From: an uncultured Collinsella sp.
Lineage (GTDB): Bacteria; Actinomycetota; Coriobacteriia; Coriobacteriales; Coriobacteriaceae
Direction of reading: 5' to 3'
Length of the DNA stretch: 31,959 nt
Assembly (NCBI GenBank): GCA_900552755.1
Contig: USAY01000006.1
Span: 1 to 31,959, forward strand
The notes beneath the pieces were generated by a model. It was not told the DNA's origin, did no database searches, and saw nothing but the letters and a program-made list of their open reading frames with translations. Position 1 is the first letter of the stretch. Each line of letters starts with the position of its first letter. Below, piece by piece: positions 1 to 8,550 of this stretch. Made by a program: the position numbers and the translations under genes.

Positions 1-1827
1 GGTTCTGGACGTCCCTCATCGCGGGGACGTTCTGGTTATCAAGGAACGGGTCGGCCATCTTACAACGCGAGGCCGTCCTATGGCAACGACCCTGCGTCGC
101 GTCTCCGTGGCTCGAGTGGCCCTCAAATGCATAACACCAGACCGCGCAAGAGCTCGTCGACCGAATGGCTCACGGGCACGCCGCTGCCCCGTCGCAAAGC
201 CGTCATGGGCTTTATCGGGCTTGGCTTGGGTTTGGGCGTCCTTCGCCTTGCCGACTATCAAATCGTGGAAGCCGATAAGTTGCGCGACCGCGCCGATGCA
301 CGTCGCTTGCTTGCGCAGACGCTGTATGCCAAGCGCGGTACCATCTACGACCGTAACGGCAACGTGCTGACGTCGTCGGTCGAATGCCGCAACATCGCCG
401 TGAATCCTCAGCTTATCGAGGACGTTGACAAGACGGTGTCGGCGCTGGTCAAAGCCACGGGCATCGATAAAAAGACCTGTCGCGAGCTCGTTGAGTCGGA
501 TGGCACCTGGGTGTATATCAAACGTCAGGTGGACGAGGATGATGTCGCGGCGCTGGAGAAGAAGAACCTGCCAGGCGTGCTCTTTGAGCAGGCCATGAAG
601 CGCGTATACCCCTACGGCAATCTGGCATCGCAGGTGCTTGGCGTGGTAAACGTGGACAACGACGGTCTGACGGGCCTCGAAAAACAGTACAACAAGCTTT
701 TGACCGGAACCAACGGTTCGCTAGTGCGCGAGCGGGCGAGGGACGGTAGCTATATCGCGGGCGGCGCCTATAAAAAGGTGGCGGCGGTTGACGGCGTGGA
801 CATCGTGACGACGCTCGATGTCAATATCCAGCGTGCCGCCGAGGACGCCCTGGCCGAGGCGGTCGAAAAGACCAAGGCCAAGAATGGCTCGGCCCTGGTC
901 ACCGATCCCACGACGGGCGAGATTCTGGCGGCATGCTCGTATCCGACATATGACCAGACCGATCTGGAAAACGCCAAGACCGAGGACATGAACTTGCGTC
1001 TGGTTACCGATGCCTACGAGCCCGGCTCGGTCTTTAAGACGCTCGTGGCCGGTGCCGGCTTCGACTTGGGCGCCGTGCGTTCGAGCACGTCGTTTGAGGT
1101 ACCGGCGAGCATTAAGGTCGGCGACGACACCGTTACCGACGCCGATAAGCGCGACTACACCATGACCATGGACGTGCGCGAGATGATGCGCCGTTCGTCC
1201 AATGTGGGCTTTGTCCTGGTGGGACGCAAGATCGGTGCCGATGATTTTGCCACCTATGTGGACAAGTGGGGTATCGGTCATAGCTCCGGTGTCGATTTTC
1301 CGGGTGAGAGCCTGGGCATCGTCAAGGAGCGCGACCAGTACGACGGCGCCACGCTGGGCTCGATGAGCTTTGGCCAGGCGCTGTCCGTCTCGCCGATTGA
1401 GGTCGCACGTGCCGTGGGCGGCATAGCGAACGGCGGCGTGATGATGACTCCGCACTTCTATAAGTCCAGCAAGGGTGATGAGAAGGACTGGGGCGAAGGC
1501 GAGCGTGCGATTTCGGAGGACGCTGCCGCCCAGGTGACATCGTGCATGCAGACGGTCGTGTCCGAAGGCACGGGCGTTGGCGGTGCGGTCGATGGCTATG
1601 ACGTGGCGGGTAAGACCGGTACGGCCGAACGTGCCGACGAGAACGGCGGCTACCTCAAGGAGAACTACATGTCGTCCTTTATGGGCTTTGCACCGGCACA
1701 ATCGCCCAAGGTGCTGTGCTATATCACGCTCGACGGAACGCCGAGCGGCTCAGATGCCGCTGCGGTGCCGTTCCAGTCCATTATGGCCAACGCGCTCGAC
1801 GTGCTGGGTATCCCGCGCACGAGGTAG
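1..1827 (+). CDS. ftsI: Septal peptidoglycan transpeptidase FtsI (class B PBP), 5' end outside window
   Basis: This enzyme cross-links septal peptidoglycan as partner of FtsW. Numbered from the first internal ATG at 127, a single membrane segment lies at about residues 26-42. A PBP dimerisation region follows, then the transpeptidase domain with SVFK (301-304, nucleophile S301), SSN (357-359) and KTG (496-498). The frame is open from base 1 to the ATG at 127 with no stop. Those 42 codons encode a Gly/Arg/Ser/Pro-rich stretch, and the ATG at 127 has no Shine-Dalgarno (SD) sequence. I therefore infer that the true start is upstream of the window and that the protein has a long basic cytoplasmic tail. 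It is the first dcw gene visible, with murF 127 bp downstream and no murE between them. The family call is firm; the N-terminal extension is an inference. Confidence 0.93.
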   Translation, partial: GSGRPSSRGRSGYQGTGRPSYNARPSYGNDPASRLRGSSGPQMHNTRPRKSSSTEWLTGTPLPRRKAVMGFIGLGLGLGVLRLADYQIVEADKLRDRADARRLLAQTLYAKRGTIYDRNGNVLTSSVECRNIAVNPQLIEDVDKTVSALVKATGIDKKTCRELVESDGTWVYIKRQVDEDDVAALEKKNLPGVLFEQAMKRVYPYGNLASQVLGVVNVDNDGLTGLEKQYNKLLTGTNGSLVRERARDGSYIAGGAYKKVAAVDGVDIVTTLDVNIQRAAEDALAEAVEKTKAKNGSALVTDPTTGEILAACSYPTYDQTDLENAKTEDMNLRLVTDAYEPGSVFKTLVAGAGFDLGAVRSSTSFEVPASIKVGDDTVTDADKRDYTMTMDVREMMRRSSNVGFVLVGRKIGADDFATYVDKWGIGHSSGVDFPGESLGIVKERDQYDGATLGSMSFGQALSVSPIEVARAVGGIANGGVMMTPHFYKSSKGDEKDWGEGERAISEDAAAQVTSCMQTVVSEGTGVGGAVDGYDVAGKTGTAERADENGGYLKENYMSSFMGFAPAQSPKVLCYITLDGTPSGSDAAAVPFQSIMANALDVLGIPRTR

Positions 1828-1954
1828 GGGGTTACAATCTTTGGGGCGTGGTTTGTTGTCCCATATGAGGGGTGTTCACATGCCCTGCACCACGCATGCG
1901 CGGCGCTGGGATACAATACGCCGATAGCATTATTAGGTTTACAGGGGAGCTGCA

Positions 1955-3379
1955 ATGATAGAGATCGCCGTCAACAACCTCGCGGCCGCAACAGGGGCCC
2001 GAACCGTGACGGGAGAAGCCGATCGGGTATGCCGCGGGTGCGTTATCGACTCGCGCCAGGTCGAGGAAGGGACGATTTTCGTCGCCTTTCCCGGTGAAAA
2101 CGTCGACGGCAATGATTTTGCTTCCCGTGCCGTCCAGTCGGGTGCCGGCGCCGTCGTGATGACGCGTGAGCCCGAGGCCGAGCTGGTCTCGCTGGCGCAG
2201 GACAAAGGATGCGCCATCCTGCTGACCGATGATCCCGAGGAGTTTCTGCTGCGTTTGGCGCACGCGTATCGCCTGGAGCTTGGCTGCCTGGTCGTTGGCA
2301 TTACCGGTTCCATCGGCAAGACGACGACCAAGGACGTGCTCGCCGCTGTGCTCGCCAAGCGCTATCGTGTCTGGGCCACCAAGGGCAATTTCAATAACCT
2401 GATCGGCATGCCGCTCACGGTGCTTTCCGCTCCGGCCGATACCGAGGTCCTGGTGCTCGAGATGGGCATGAACCATTTCCACGAGATTGAGCGCCTGTCC
2501 CAGTCCGCCAATCCCAACCTTGCCATCGTGAGCAAGATTGGTACCTCTCACATCGGCATTTTGGGCAGCCGCGAGAACATCGCCCGCGCTAAGGCCGAGA
2601 TTGTCCAGGGCATGTGCGCCGCCGGCGACTTCTTGCCGCTGCTGGTTTTGGGCGGCGAGGACGACTTTACGCCGTTCATTCGCGATACGTTCGCCCAGCC
2701 TGCTGGTATCGACGTGATGCTGGCCGGCGTCTCGGACGACGATGAGGTCCGTGCCCGCGACATTCGTGTTGATGACGAGGGCCGTCCGGTCTTTACGCTC
2801 GATTTTGGCCAGGGTGAGACGATCGATACCATGCTTGCCATCCCCGGCGTGCAGTCCGTTCCAAATGCCGTTAAGGCCGCCGCGGTTGCCTATCGCCTGG
2901 GCGTGACGCCCGAGCAGATCGATGCTGCCTTTAGGGGCCTCACGATCACCGGGCACCGCCAGGAGATCAAGCGCGCCAAGAGCGGTGCCCGCGTCATCGA
3001 CGATTCCTATAACGCCAGCGCCGAATCCATGGCTGCTGGTCTCGATCTACTGTGCTCGCTTTCGTGCACGGGGTCTCGTATGGCGATCCTGGGCGAGATG
3101 GGCGAGATGGGCGATGAGGCTCCTCGCATGCATGAGCTCGTGGGCGCCTATGCCGCCGCCAAGAAGCTCGACATGCTGGCGTGCGTGGGTGGTGAGCTGG
3201 CCCAGCTTATGGCCGATGCCGCGCGCATGATGGGCATGGACGAGGACCGCATCCAGGTGTTCTCCGATTATCAGCAGGTGCTCGACCGCATGGGCGGCGC
3301 GCTTGAAAAACATGATGTTGTACTGGTCAAGGGTTCCCGCTTTGTTGAGCTCGACCGCTTTGTGGAAGGTGTGTGCTAG
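1955..3379 (+). CDS. murF: UDP-MurNAc-tripeptide--D-Ala-D-Ala ligase MurF
   Basis: This cytoplasmic ATP-dependent ligase adds D-Ala-D-Ala to UDP-MurNAc-tripeptide to make the pentapeptide precursor. The 474 residues show the Mur-ligase order: an N-terminal substrate domain, the P-loop GITGSIGKTTTKD (115-127), KGNFNNLIGMPLT (about 143-155), the NHFHEIERL segment (173-181) and the C-terminal DDSYNAS motif (349-355) typical of MurF. The ATG at 1955 is preceded by CAGGGGAGC as SD. The 127-bp gap before it contains a TACAAT hexamer (1912-1917) that could be a -10 box, but no convincing -35 is visible. mraY starts 3 bp after the stop. Confidence in function is high. Confidence 0.95.
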   Translation: MIEIAVNNLAAATGARTVTGEADRVCRGCVIDSRQVEEGTIFVAFPGENVDGNDFASRAVQSGAGAVVMTREPEAELVSLAQDKGCAILLTDDPEEFLLRLAHAYRLELGCLVVGITGSIGKTTTKDVLAAVLAKRYRVWATKGNFNNLIGMPLTVLSAPADTEVLVLEMGMNHFHEIERLSQSANPNLAIVSKIGTSHIGILGSRENIARAKAEIVQGMCAAGDFLPLLVLGGEDDFTPFIRDTFAQPAGIDVMLAGVSDDDEVRARDIRVDDEGRPVFTLDFGQGETIDTMLAIPGVQSVPNAVKAAAVAYRLGVTPEQIDAAFRGLTITGHRQEIKRAKSGARVIDDSYNASAESMAAGLDLLCSLSCTGSRMAILGEMGEMGDEAPRMHELVGAYAAAKKLDMLACVGGELAQLMADAARMMGMDEDRIQVFSDYQQVLDRMGGALEKHDVVLVKGSRFVELDRFVEGVC

Positions 3380-3382
3380 CCC

Positions 3383-4402
3383 ATGTTCGGCAATCCCTCG
3401 TATCCAACGTATCAGGCTTTTTTGGGGCTTGGCATCGCCGCTGCCATTGCGCTGCTGCTCATGCCGTGGTGGATCAAGCTACTTAAGGTCGAGGGTATCG
3501 GCCAGCAGGTTCGTGCCGACGGCCCCAAGCGTCATTTGGTTAAGCAGGGAACGCCCACCATGGGTGGCGTTGTCATTCTCGTCGCGATTTCGCTGACCTG
3601 CCTGCTGATGGGCAAGCTCACCACCGAGCTCGTGCTCGTGCTGCTCGCCACGCTGGCGACAGGCGTGCTGGGCCTGATCGACGACCTGACCTCCGTTACG
3701 CATGGGCGCTCGCTCGGTCTGACGCCTCATGCCAAGATGATCGGCCTAACCATTATCTGTGTCACCTTTACGGTACTTGCCGTTAACTGGTGCGGCGTCG
3801 CCCCCGAGATTCGTTTTCCCGGCGGCCTGACGATTGACCTTGGCGTGCTTTCGACCACCATCTGCGGCCTTTCGTTCCCGTGGCTCTACATTGTCTTTTG
3901 CTGGCTGATGATCGCCGGTCTTTCTAATGCCGTGAACCTGACCGATGGCCTTGACGGTCTTGCTGGCGGCACCTCCATGATTGCCATGCTCGCCATGGCT
4001 GCCATGGCGTTTTTGCACGGAGACGTGAACCTGTCCATCTTCTGCACCGCGTGTGCCGGTGCCTGCTTGGGCTTTCTGTGGTTCAACTGCTATCCGGCGA
4101 GCATCTTTATGGGCGATACCGGCTCGCTTGCCCTAGGCGCCGCGTTTGCCTGCACGTCCATCATGACCAACACCGAGGTCGTCTCCCTCATCATCGGCGG
4201 CCTGTTTATCGTTGAGACCCTGTCGGTCATGATTCAGGTTGTCTACTTCCACTTTACGCACAAGCGCGTCTTCCTTATGGCGCCCATCCATCATCATTTC
4301 GAAAAGAAGGGCTGGGCCGAGACCAAGGTCGTCATCCGTTTTTGGATTATCGCTGCTGCCTTTGGTGCCGTTGGCCTTGCCCTGTTCTTCCAGTTGGGAT
4401 AG
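3383..4402 (+). CDS. mraY: Phospho-MurNAc-pentapeptide transferase MraY
   Basis: This integral membrane enzyme transfers phospho-MurNAc-pentapeptide onto undecaprenyl phosphate, giving lipid I. The 339 residues form about ten hydrophobic segments and carry the family landmarks: DGPKRHLVKQGTPTMGG (46-62), the Asp pair LIDD (98-101), NLTDGLDGL (185-193), MGDTGS (243-248) and the HHH loop PIHHHFE (301-307). Length is normal for the family. It begins 3 bp after murF and ends 9 bp before murD, so translation is probably coupled. A GGAAGG inside the end of murF serves as its SD. Confidence 0.96.
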   Translation: MFGNPSYPTYQAFLGLGIAAAIALLLMPWWIKLLKVEGIGQQVRADGPKRHLVKQGTPTMGGVVILVAISLTCLLMGKLTTELVLVLLATLATGVLGLIDDLTSVTHGRSLGLTPHAKMIGLTIICVTFTVLAVNWCGVAPEIRFPGGLTIDLGVLSTTICGLSFPWLYIVFCWLMIAGLSNAVNLTDGLDGLAGGTSMIAMLAMAAMAFLHGDVNLSIFCTACAGACLGFLWFNCYPASIFMGDTGSLALGAAFACTSIMTNTEVVSLIIGGLFIVETLSVMIQVVYFHFTHKRVFLMAPIHHHFEKKGWAETKVVIRFWIIAAAFGAVGLALFFQLG

Positions 4403-4411
4403 TGGTCTTTC

Positions 4412-5818
4412 ATGCCTCTTGCTGATGTCTTTAGCCTGCTCGTTTTGGGTCAGGGCAAATCCGGTCTCGATGTCGCCCGCTGGGCGCTGGCACATCCCGA
4501 GCGCGTAAGTGCCGTTACCGTGTATGGCGGTGGCACCTCTGAACCCAATGACGCCACGCGTGCGCTCGAGGCTGCTGGTGCGTCGTTTGTCTATGGGACC
4601 GAACAGGTCGAGGGCGCCTATGACGTATGCGTGACGTGCCCGGGCATCTCGGAGTTCTCGGGCTTCTTTAAGGCCGGGCGCGAGCATGCCGCCCAGATTA
4701 TGGGTGAGCCCGAGTTTGCCTATCGCCTGTCGCCCGATAACTGGATTGCCATCACGGGCACCAACGGCAAGACGACCACCACGTCGCTGGCTGATTATCT
4801 GCTTAAGGCTGCCGGCGAGGCCAGCGTTGCTGTCGGCAACATCGGCGAGCCGCCGGTCAACGAGATTGACGGCCGAGCCCACAACGAGTGGTTTGTGGCT
4901 GAGCTCTCGAGCTATCAGATTGCTACGACAACCGAGCTCCACCCCCGCGTGGCGGTGCTGCTCAACATCACTCCCGACCACTTGAGCTGGCATAAGAGCC
5001 ATAAGAACTACGCGCTTGCCAAGATCAAACTGTTTGACAATATGGTCGATGACGATCTGGCGGTTGTCGACGTCGAAGACGCCGGCATTCACGAGTTCGA
5101 TGAGTACATCTACACGCCGGGTCGTCGCATCTGCAAGGTTGCCTTTGACGAGCCTGAGGGCGAGGATGCCGCCTTTGTGCGCGACGGCAAGATGGTCGTG
5201 CGCCTGAAGGGCGTCGAGACCCCGCTCATCGCTACATCCGAGCTCAAGATCTCGGGCCATCACAATGTTATCAATGCCCTGTGCGCCGCCACGGCTGCCT
5301 TGGCGGCCGGTGCCGATGTCGATGGTGTCTGCCGCGGTCTTGCCTCGTTCCAGCCGCTCGAGCACCGCGTGGAGCCGTGTGGCGAGATTGACGGCGTGCG
5401 CTACGTCAACGATTCCAAGGCGACCAACACCGATGCGGTCGAGAAGGCACTGACGGCATTTCCCGATGACGACGTGATCTTGCTGCTCGGCGGCCACGAT
5501 AAGGGCACGCCGCTCACGGACTTCGCGCGCGTTGTTATGGATAACGTACGCTCGGTCGTCTGCTTTGGCGATGCGCGCGAGCGTTTCACCGCCGCTATGG
5601 ACGAGGCCGATGTCGACGGCGATGTGGATATCGCCCAGGCGGATGACCTGCGCGATGCCGTGGACGTCGCCCGTTCGCTGTCGAGCCGTGGCGACGTGAT
5701 CTTACTTTCTCCTGCCTGCTCTTCGTTCGATGAGTTCTCGGGCTATGAGGAGCGCGGCCGCGTGTTTAAGGACTATGTGGCCCAGCTTGCCGCTGCGGCG
5801 AAATCGCAAATGGAATAG
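4412..5818 (+). CDS. murD: UDP-MurNAc-L-Ala--D-Glu ligase MurD
   Basis: MurD adds D-glutamate to UDP-MurNAc-L-Ala in the cytoplasm. The 468 residues open with a Rossmann-like motif VLGQGKSGLDVARW (11-24). The ATP loop ITGTNGKTTTT (114-124), a central domain with NITPDHLSWHKSHKNYALAK, and a C-terminal domain with VNDSKATNTDA and LLLGGHDKG follow, which together distinguish MurD from MurE and MurF. The ATG at 4412 lies 9 bp after the mraY stop; its SD is weak, consistent with translational coupling. ftsW follows within about 10 bp. Confidence 0.95.
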   Translation: MPLADVFSLLVLGQGKSGLDVARWALAHPERVSAVTVYGGGTSEPNDATRALEAAGASFVYGTEQVEGAYDVCVTCPGISEFSGFFKAGREHAAQIMGEPEFAYRLSPDNWIAITGTNGKTTTTSLADYLLKAAGEASVAVGNIGEPPVNEIDGRAHNEWFVAELSSYQIATTTELHPRVAVLLNITPDHLSWHKSHKNYALAKIKLFDNMVDDDLAVVDVEDAGIHEFDEYIYTPGRRICKVAFDEPEGEDAAFVRDGKMVVRLKGVETPLIATSELKISGHHNVINALCAATAALAAGADVDGVCRGLASFQPLEHRVEPCGEIDGVRYVNDSKATNTDAVEKALTAFPDDDVILLLGGHDKGTPLTDFARVVMDNVRSVVCFGDARERFTAAMDEADVDGDVDIAQADDLRDAVDVARSLSSRGDVILLSPACSSFDEFSGYEERGRVFKDYVAQLAAAAKSQME

Positions 5819-5827
5819 GGGTTGCCG

Positions 5828-7348
5828 GTGAGAGAGGAGAGCCCCCGACAAGGTATGAGGAGGCCCGACTCGGACCGTGCTTCCTCGCGGCGCAGCACAC
5901 CGCGTTCCGGTCGCGGCGGGCAGTCGTTTAGCGAACGCTATATTGCCGGCGTTCCCGCCCGTATCATGCGCCCCCGTTTGATATTCATGGCCTGCTTGTT
6001 TACCTTGGTATGCTTTGGCCTGCTGATGGTGTACTCGGCGTCTTCGGTCGAGGCGCTGCACGAGAATGGCTCGGCGACGTTTTTTCTGGGTCGACAGGCC
6101 GCGTTTGCCGTGGTCGGTGTTCTGGCGCTGATTGCCATCGTGCGCGTTTTGCCGGACAGCTGGTTTGGGGAGGATGTGCTCAGGATCTTCCTCATAGGCA
6201 TGATAGGGCTACTGTTTCTGGTGTTCTTGGTGGGCAGCGGCAGCCGTGGCGCCACGCGCTGGCTTAACATCGCCGGTATTCAGTTCCAGCCTTCCGAGTT
6301 TTTAAAGCCATTTGCCATTGCGTATTCGGCCATCATGCTTGATCGCTTCTTTTCGCCCGGTGGCAACATCAACGAATTCCTTCGCAAGATTGGCATCTAC
6401 CTGGGCATTTCGCTCTTTCTGATCTTTATCCAGCCCGATTTCGGTACTGTCCTGATCATCCTGTTGACCCTCATGTGCATGGCGTTGTTTGCGGGTCTCG
6501 ACCCCAGATTTATCATCGGCGTGCTAATCTTCGGCATTCTCGTGATCGTGATTGCGCTTGTCGCAGAGCCGTACCGTATGGTGCGTATTCAGGTTGCCTT
6601 GAACCCTTGGGCCGACGAGTATGGTGACGGCTATCAGGCCACGCTTGCCATTATGGCCTTTGCCTCGGGCGGTCTGTTCGGCCGTGGCATCGGCAACTCA
6701 ACCATGAAGTACTCGTATCTGCCCGAGGCGCACAATGACTACATCCTGGCCATCATTGGCGAGGAAGTCGGTTTTGTCGGAACCGTGCTGTTCTTCTTGG
6801 TGTTTGCGATGCTGATCTACTCGGCGTTTCGCATTGCCGAGCAGGCGACCGATCGCCGGGGCGCGCTTATGGCGTCTGGCTCCGCGGTCATTCTCGCAGT
6901 GCAGTTTTTGATTAACGCGCTGGGCATCCTCAACGTGTTTCCCATGACGGGCAAACCGTTGCCGTTTATTAGCTACGGCGGTTCGTCGATTATTGTGTCG
7001 CTCATGCTTGCCGGGTTGATCCTGCGCGTTTCGTACGAGAGCGCCCGCCGCGATGAGTATGACCGCCGCCGCGAGAGCTTTGCCGTTATGGATGAGAGTA
7101 CCGCCGGCGTGCCCCACGTGCGCGGCGAGCGATCTTCGCGTAACGGTTTTACCGTCCTGGATGGCTCTGCGACCGAGCCGGCAGCCCGCCCGCGTCAGCG
7201 AACGGCGCCGCAAGGTCGTCCTCAGCGCCCCAGCCCTCGCAACGCGGGCGGCGGATATAATCGAATCGATTTGAACTCGGACCCGTCGGCGCGTCTGCGT
7301 ACCGACGACCAGGGACCGCGTGTACGAAGGGACTACCATGACCGATAA
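5828..7348 (+). CDS. ftsW: SEDS peptidoglycan glycosyltransferase FtsW
   Basis: FtsW polymerises lipid II at the septum together with FtsI. About ten membrane segments span residues 53-405, counted from an upstream in-frame TTG at 5822. The SEDS signature PEAHNDYILAIIGEE (301-315) includes the presumed catalytic Asp 306, and GKPLPFISYGGSS (377-389) is present. The start is uncertain. TTG 5822 abuts the AGGGG SD, GTG 5828 sits 6 nt from it and is chosen here, and ATG 5855 is also possible. Both cytoplasmic ends are unusual: about 45 Arg/Ser-rich residues at the N-terminus, and about 100 Arg/Pro/Gly-rich residues at the C-terminus. The end overlaps murG by 11 bp. Confidence 0.93.
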   Translation: MREESPRQGMRRPDSDRASSRRSTPRSGRGGQSFSERYIAGVPARIMRPRLIFMACLFTLVCFGLLMVYSASSVEALHENGSATFFLGRQAAFAVVGVLALIAIVRVLPDSWFGEDVLRIFLIGMIGLLFLVFLVGSGSRGATRWLNIAGIQFQPSEFLKPFAIAYSAIMLDRFFSPGGNINEFLRKIGIYLGISLFLIFIQPDFGTVLIILLTLMCMALFAGLDPRFIIGVLIFGILVIVIALVAEPYRMVRIQVALNPWADEYGDGYQATLAIMAFASGGLFGRGIGNSTMKYSYLPEAHNDYILAIIGEEVGFVGTVLFFLVFAMLIYSAFRIAEQATDRRGALMASGSAVILAVQFLINALGILNVFPMTGKPLPFISYGGSSIIVSLMLAGLILRVSYESARRDEYDRRRESFAVMDESTAGVPHVRGERSSRNGFTVLDGSATEPAARPRQRTAPQGRPQRPSPRNAGGGYNRIDLNSDPSARLRTDDQGPRVRRDYHDR

Positions 7349-8453
7349 AATGACCGTTGCTATTGCAGCCGGCGGCACGGCCGGGCACATCAACCCCGCG
7401 CTCGCCTTGGCCGAAGAGCTGCGTGACCGTGGCCACCACGTTGTGTTCGTGGGCCAGTCGCGCAAGCTCGAGGGTCGTCTGGTCCCCGAGGCTGGGTTTG
7501 ATTTTGTGCCCATTACGGTCACGGGCTTCGACCGCTCCCGTCCTTGGACGGCGCTGACCTCGCTGTGGCGTGTCAACAAAGCCAAGCGTGCGCTCGCCAG
7601 TCATTTCTCAAAGGTCGGCAAGCCCGATGCCGCCATTGGTTTTGGTGCCTATGTCGAGGTTCCGCTGCTGGGGTGGTGCAAGGGCGCGGGCGTTCCGTAT
7701 CTGCTGCATGAGCAGAACTCTGTTCCGGGCCTGGCCAACAAGATGATGAACTCCCACGCCGCCCGCGTGTGCATCTCGGTGCCGGCAGCGCGTTCGGTCT
7801 TTGAGCGCGAAGGTGACCCTGACCACGTGCTCATGACCGGCAACCCCGTACGTCGCTCGGTGATCGAGGGCGATCGCGCTCGCGGCCGCAAGGCACTTGG
7901 CGTTCCCGAGGACGCTACGCTGCTGCTCGTCTTTGGCGGTTCACTTGGCGCCCAGCACCTCAACGAGCGTGTGGCTTCGCTCAAAAACGAGCTGCTTTCG
8001 CGCAAGAACCTCTATGTGTTGCATTCGACGGGTGCCGGCGGCTTTGAGGAGACCGAGCGCGCTTTGGCGCTGACGCCCGAGGAGGCGAAGCGTTACCGCG
8101 TCCAGCCTTACATCGACAACATGGGCGATATGCTGGCTGCTGCCGATTTGGTGCTCTCGCGTTCGGGCGCATCGAGCGTGGCCGAGATCGCTGCACTCGC
8201 CGTGCCTTCGGTGCTCGTGCCGTACCCGCATGCGACGGCCGACCACCAAACCACCAATGCCCGTTATCTGGTCGACGCTGGGGCCGGCGTGCTCTGCGCC
8301 GATGCCGATATCGACGGTTCTGCCTTTGCCGATGAACTGCTGCACCTGGTCGATGACGCGGCGGCGCGCGACGCCATGCGTCAGGCGGCGCGTGGTCTGG
8401 CTCAGGATAGGGCCGCCGCTCTTCTGGCGGATGCGGTAGAGGGTTTGCGTTAG
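7338..8453 (+). CDS. murG: Lipid II synthase MurG (UDP-GlcNAc transferase)
   Basis: MurG is a peripheral membrane GT-B glycosyltransferase that adds GlcNAc to lipid I. The 371 residues show the N-terminal glycine loop GGTAGHINP (12-20), a second loop GGSLGAQHLNE in the C-terminal half, and the UDP-GlcNAc site SRSGASSVAEIAAL followed by PYPHATADHQTTNA. An in-frame GTG at 7320 would add six residues. The ATG at 7338 is preferred because GAAGGGA lies 5-6 nt upstream. The gene starts inside the end of ftsW and is followed by a 97-bp gap before murC. Confidence 0.95.
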   Translation: MTDKMTVAIAAGGTAGHINPALALAEELRDRGHHVVFVGQSRKLEGRLVPEAGFDFVPITVTGFDRSRPWTALTSLWRVNKAKRALASHFSKVGKPDAAIGFGAYVEVPLLGWCKGAGVPYLLHEQNSVPGLANKMMNSHAARVCISVPAARSVFEREGDPDHVLMTGNPVRRSVIEGDRARGRKALGVPEDATLLLVFGGSLGAQHLNERVASLKNELLSRKNLYVLHSTGAGGFEETERALALTPEEAKRYRVQPYIDNMGDMLAAADLVLSRSGASSVAEIAALAVPSVLVPYPHATADHQTTNARYLVDAGAGVLCADADIDGSAFADELLHLVDDAAARDAMRQAARGLAQDRAAALLADAVEGLR

Positions 8454-8550
8454 TTAGACGGGATATCGTCGGTCGCCCTCGCGCTGATGCGGTAGGTGCG
8501 GTACAGTTAACGGGTTACAGGCAGTGTTTACGCAAGGAGTACACGAGCAC

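Noticed and set aside
721..1701. 326-aa - strand open frame opposite ftsI
   Set aside because: It mirrors the GC-ending codons of ftsI, has no known motif and no SD, and ftsI motifs are complete on the other strand.
4133..5497. 454-aa - strand open frame opposite mraY and murD
   Set aside because: Its composition is that of an antisense shadow; it spans two clear genes and their junction.
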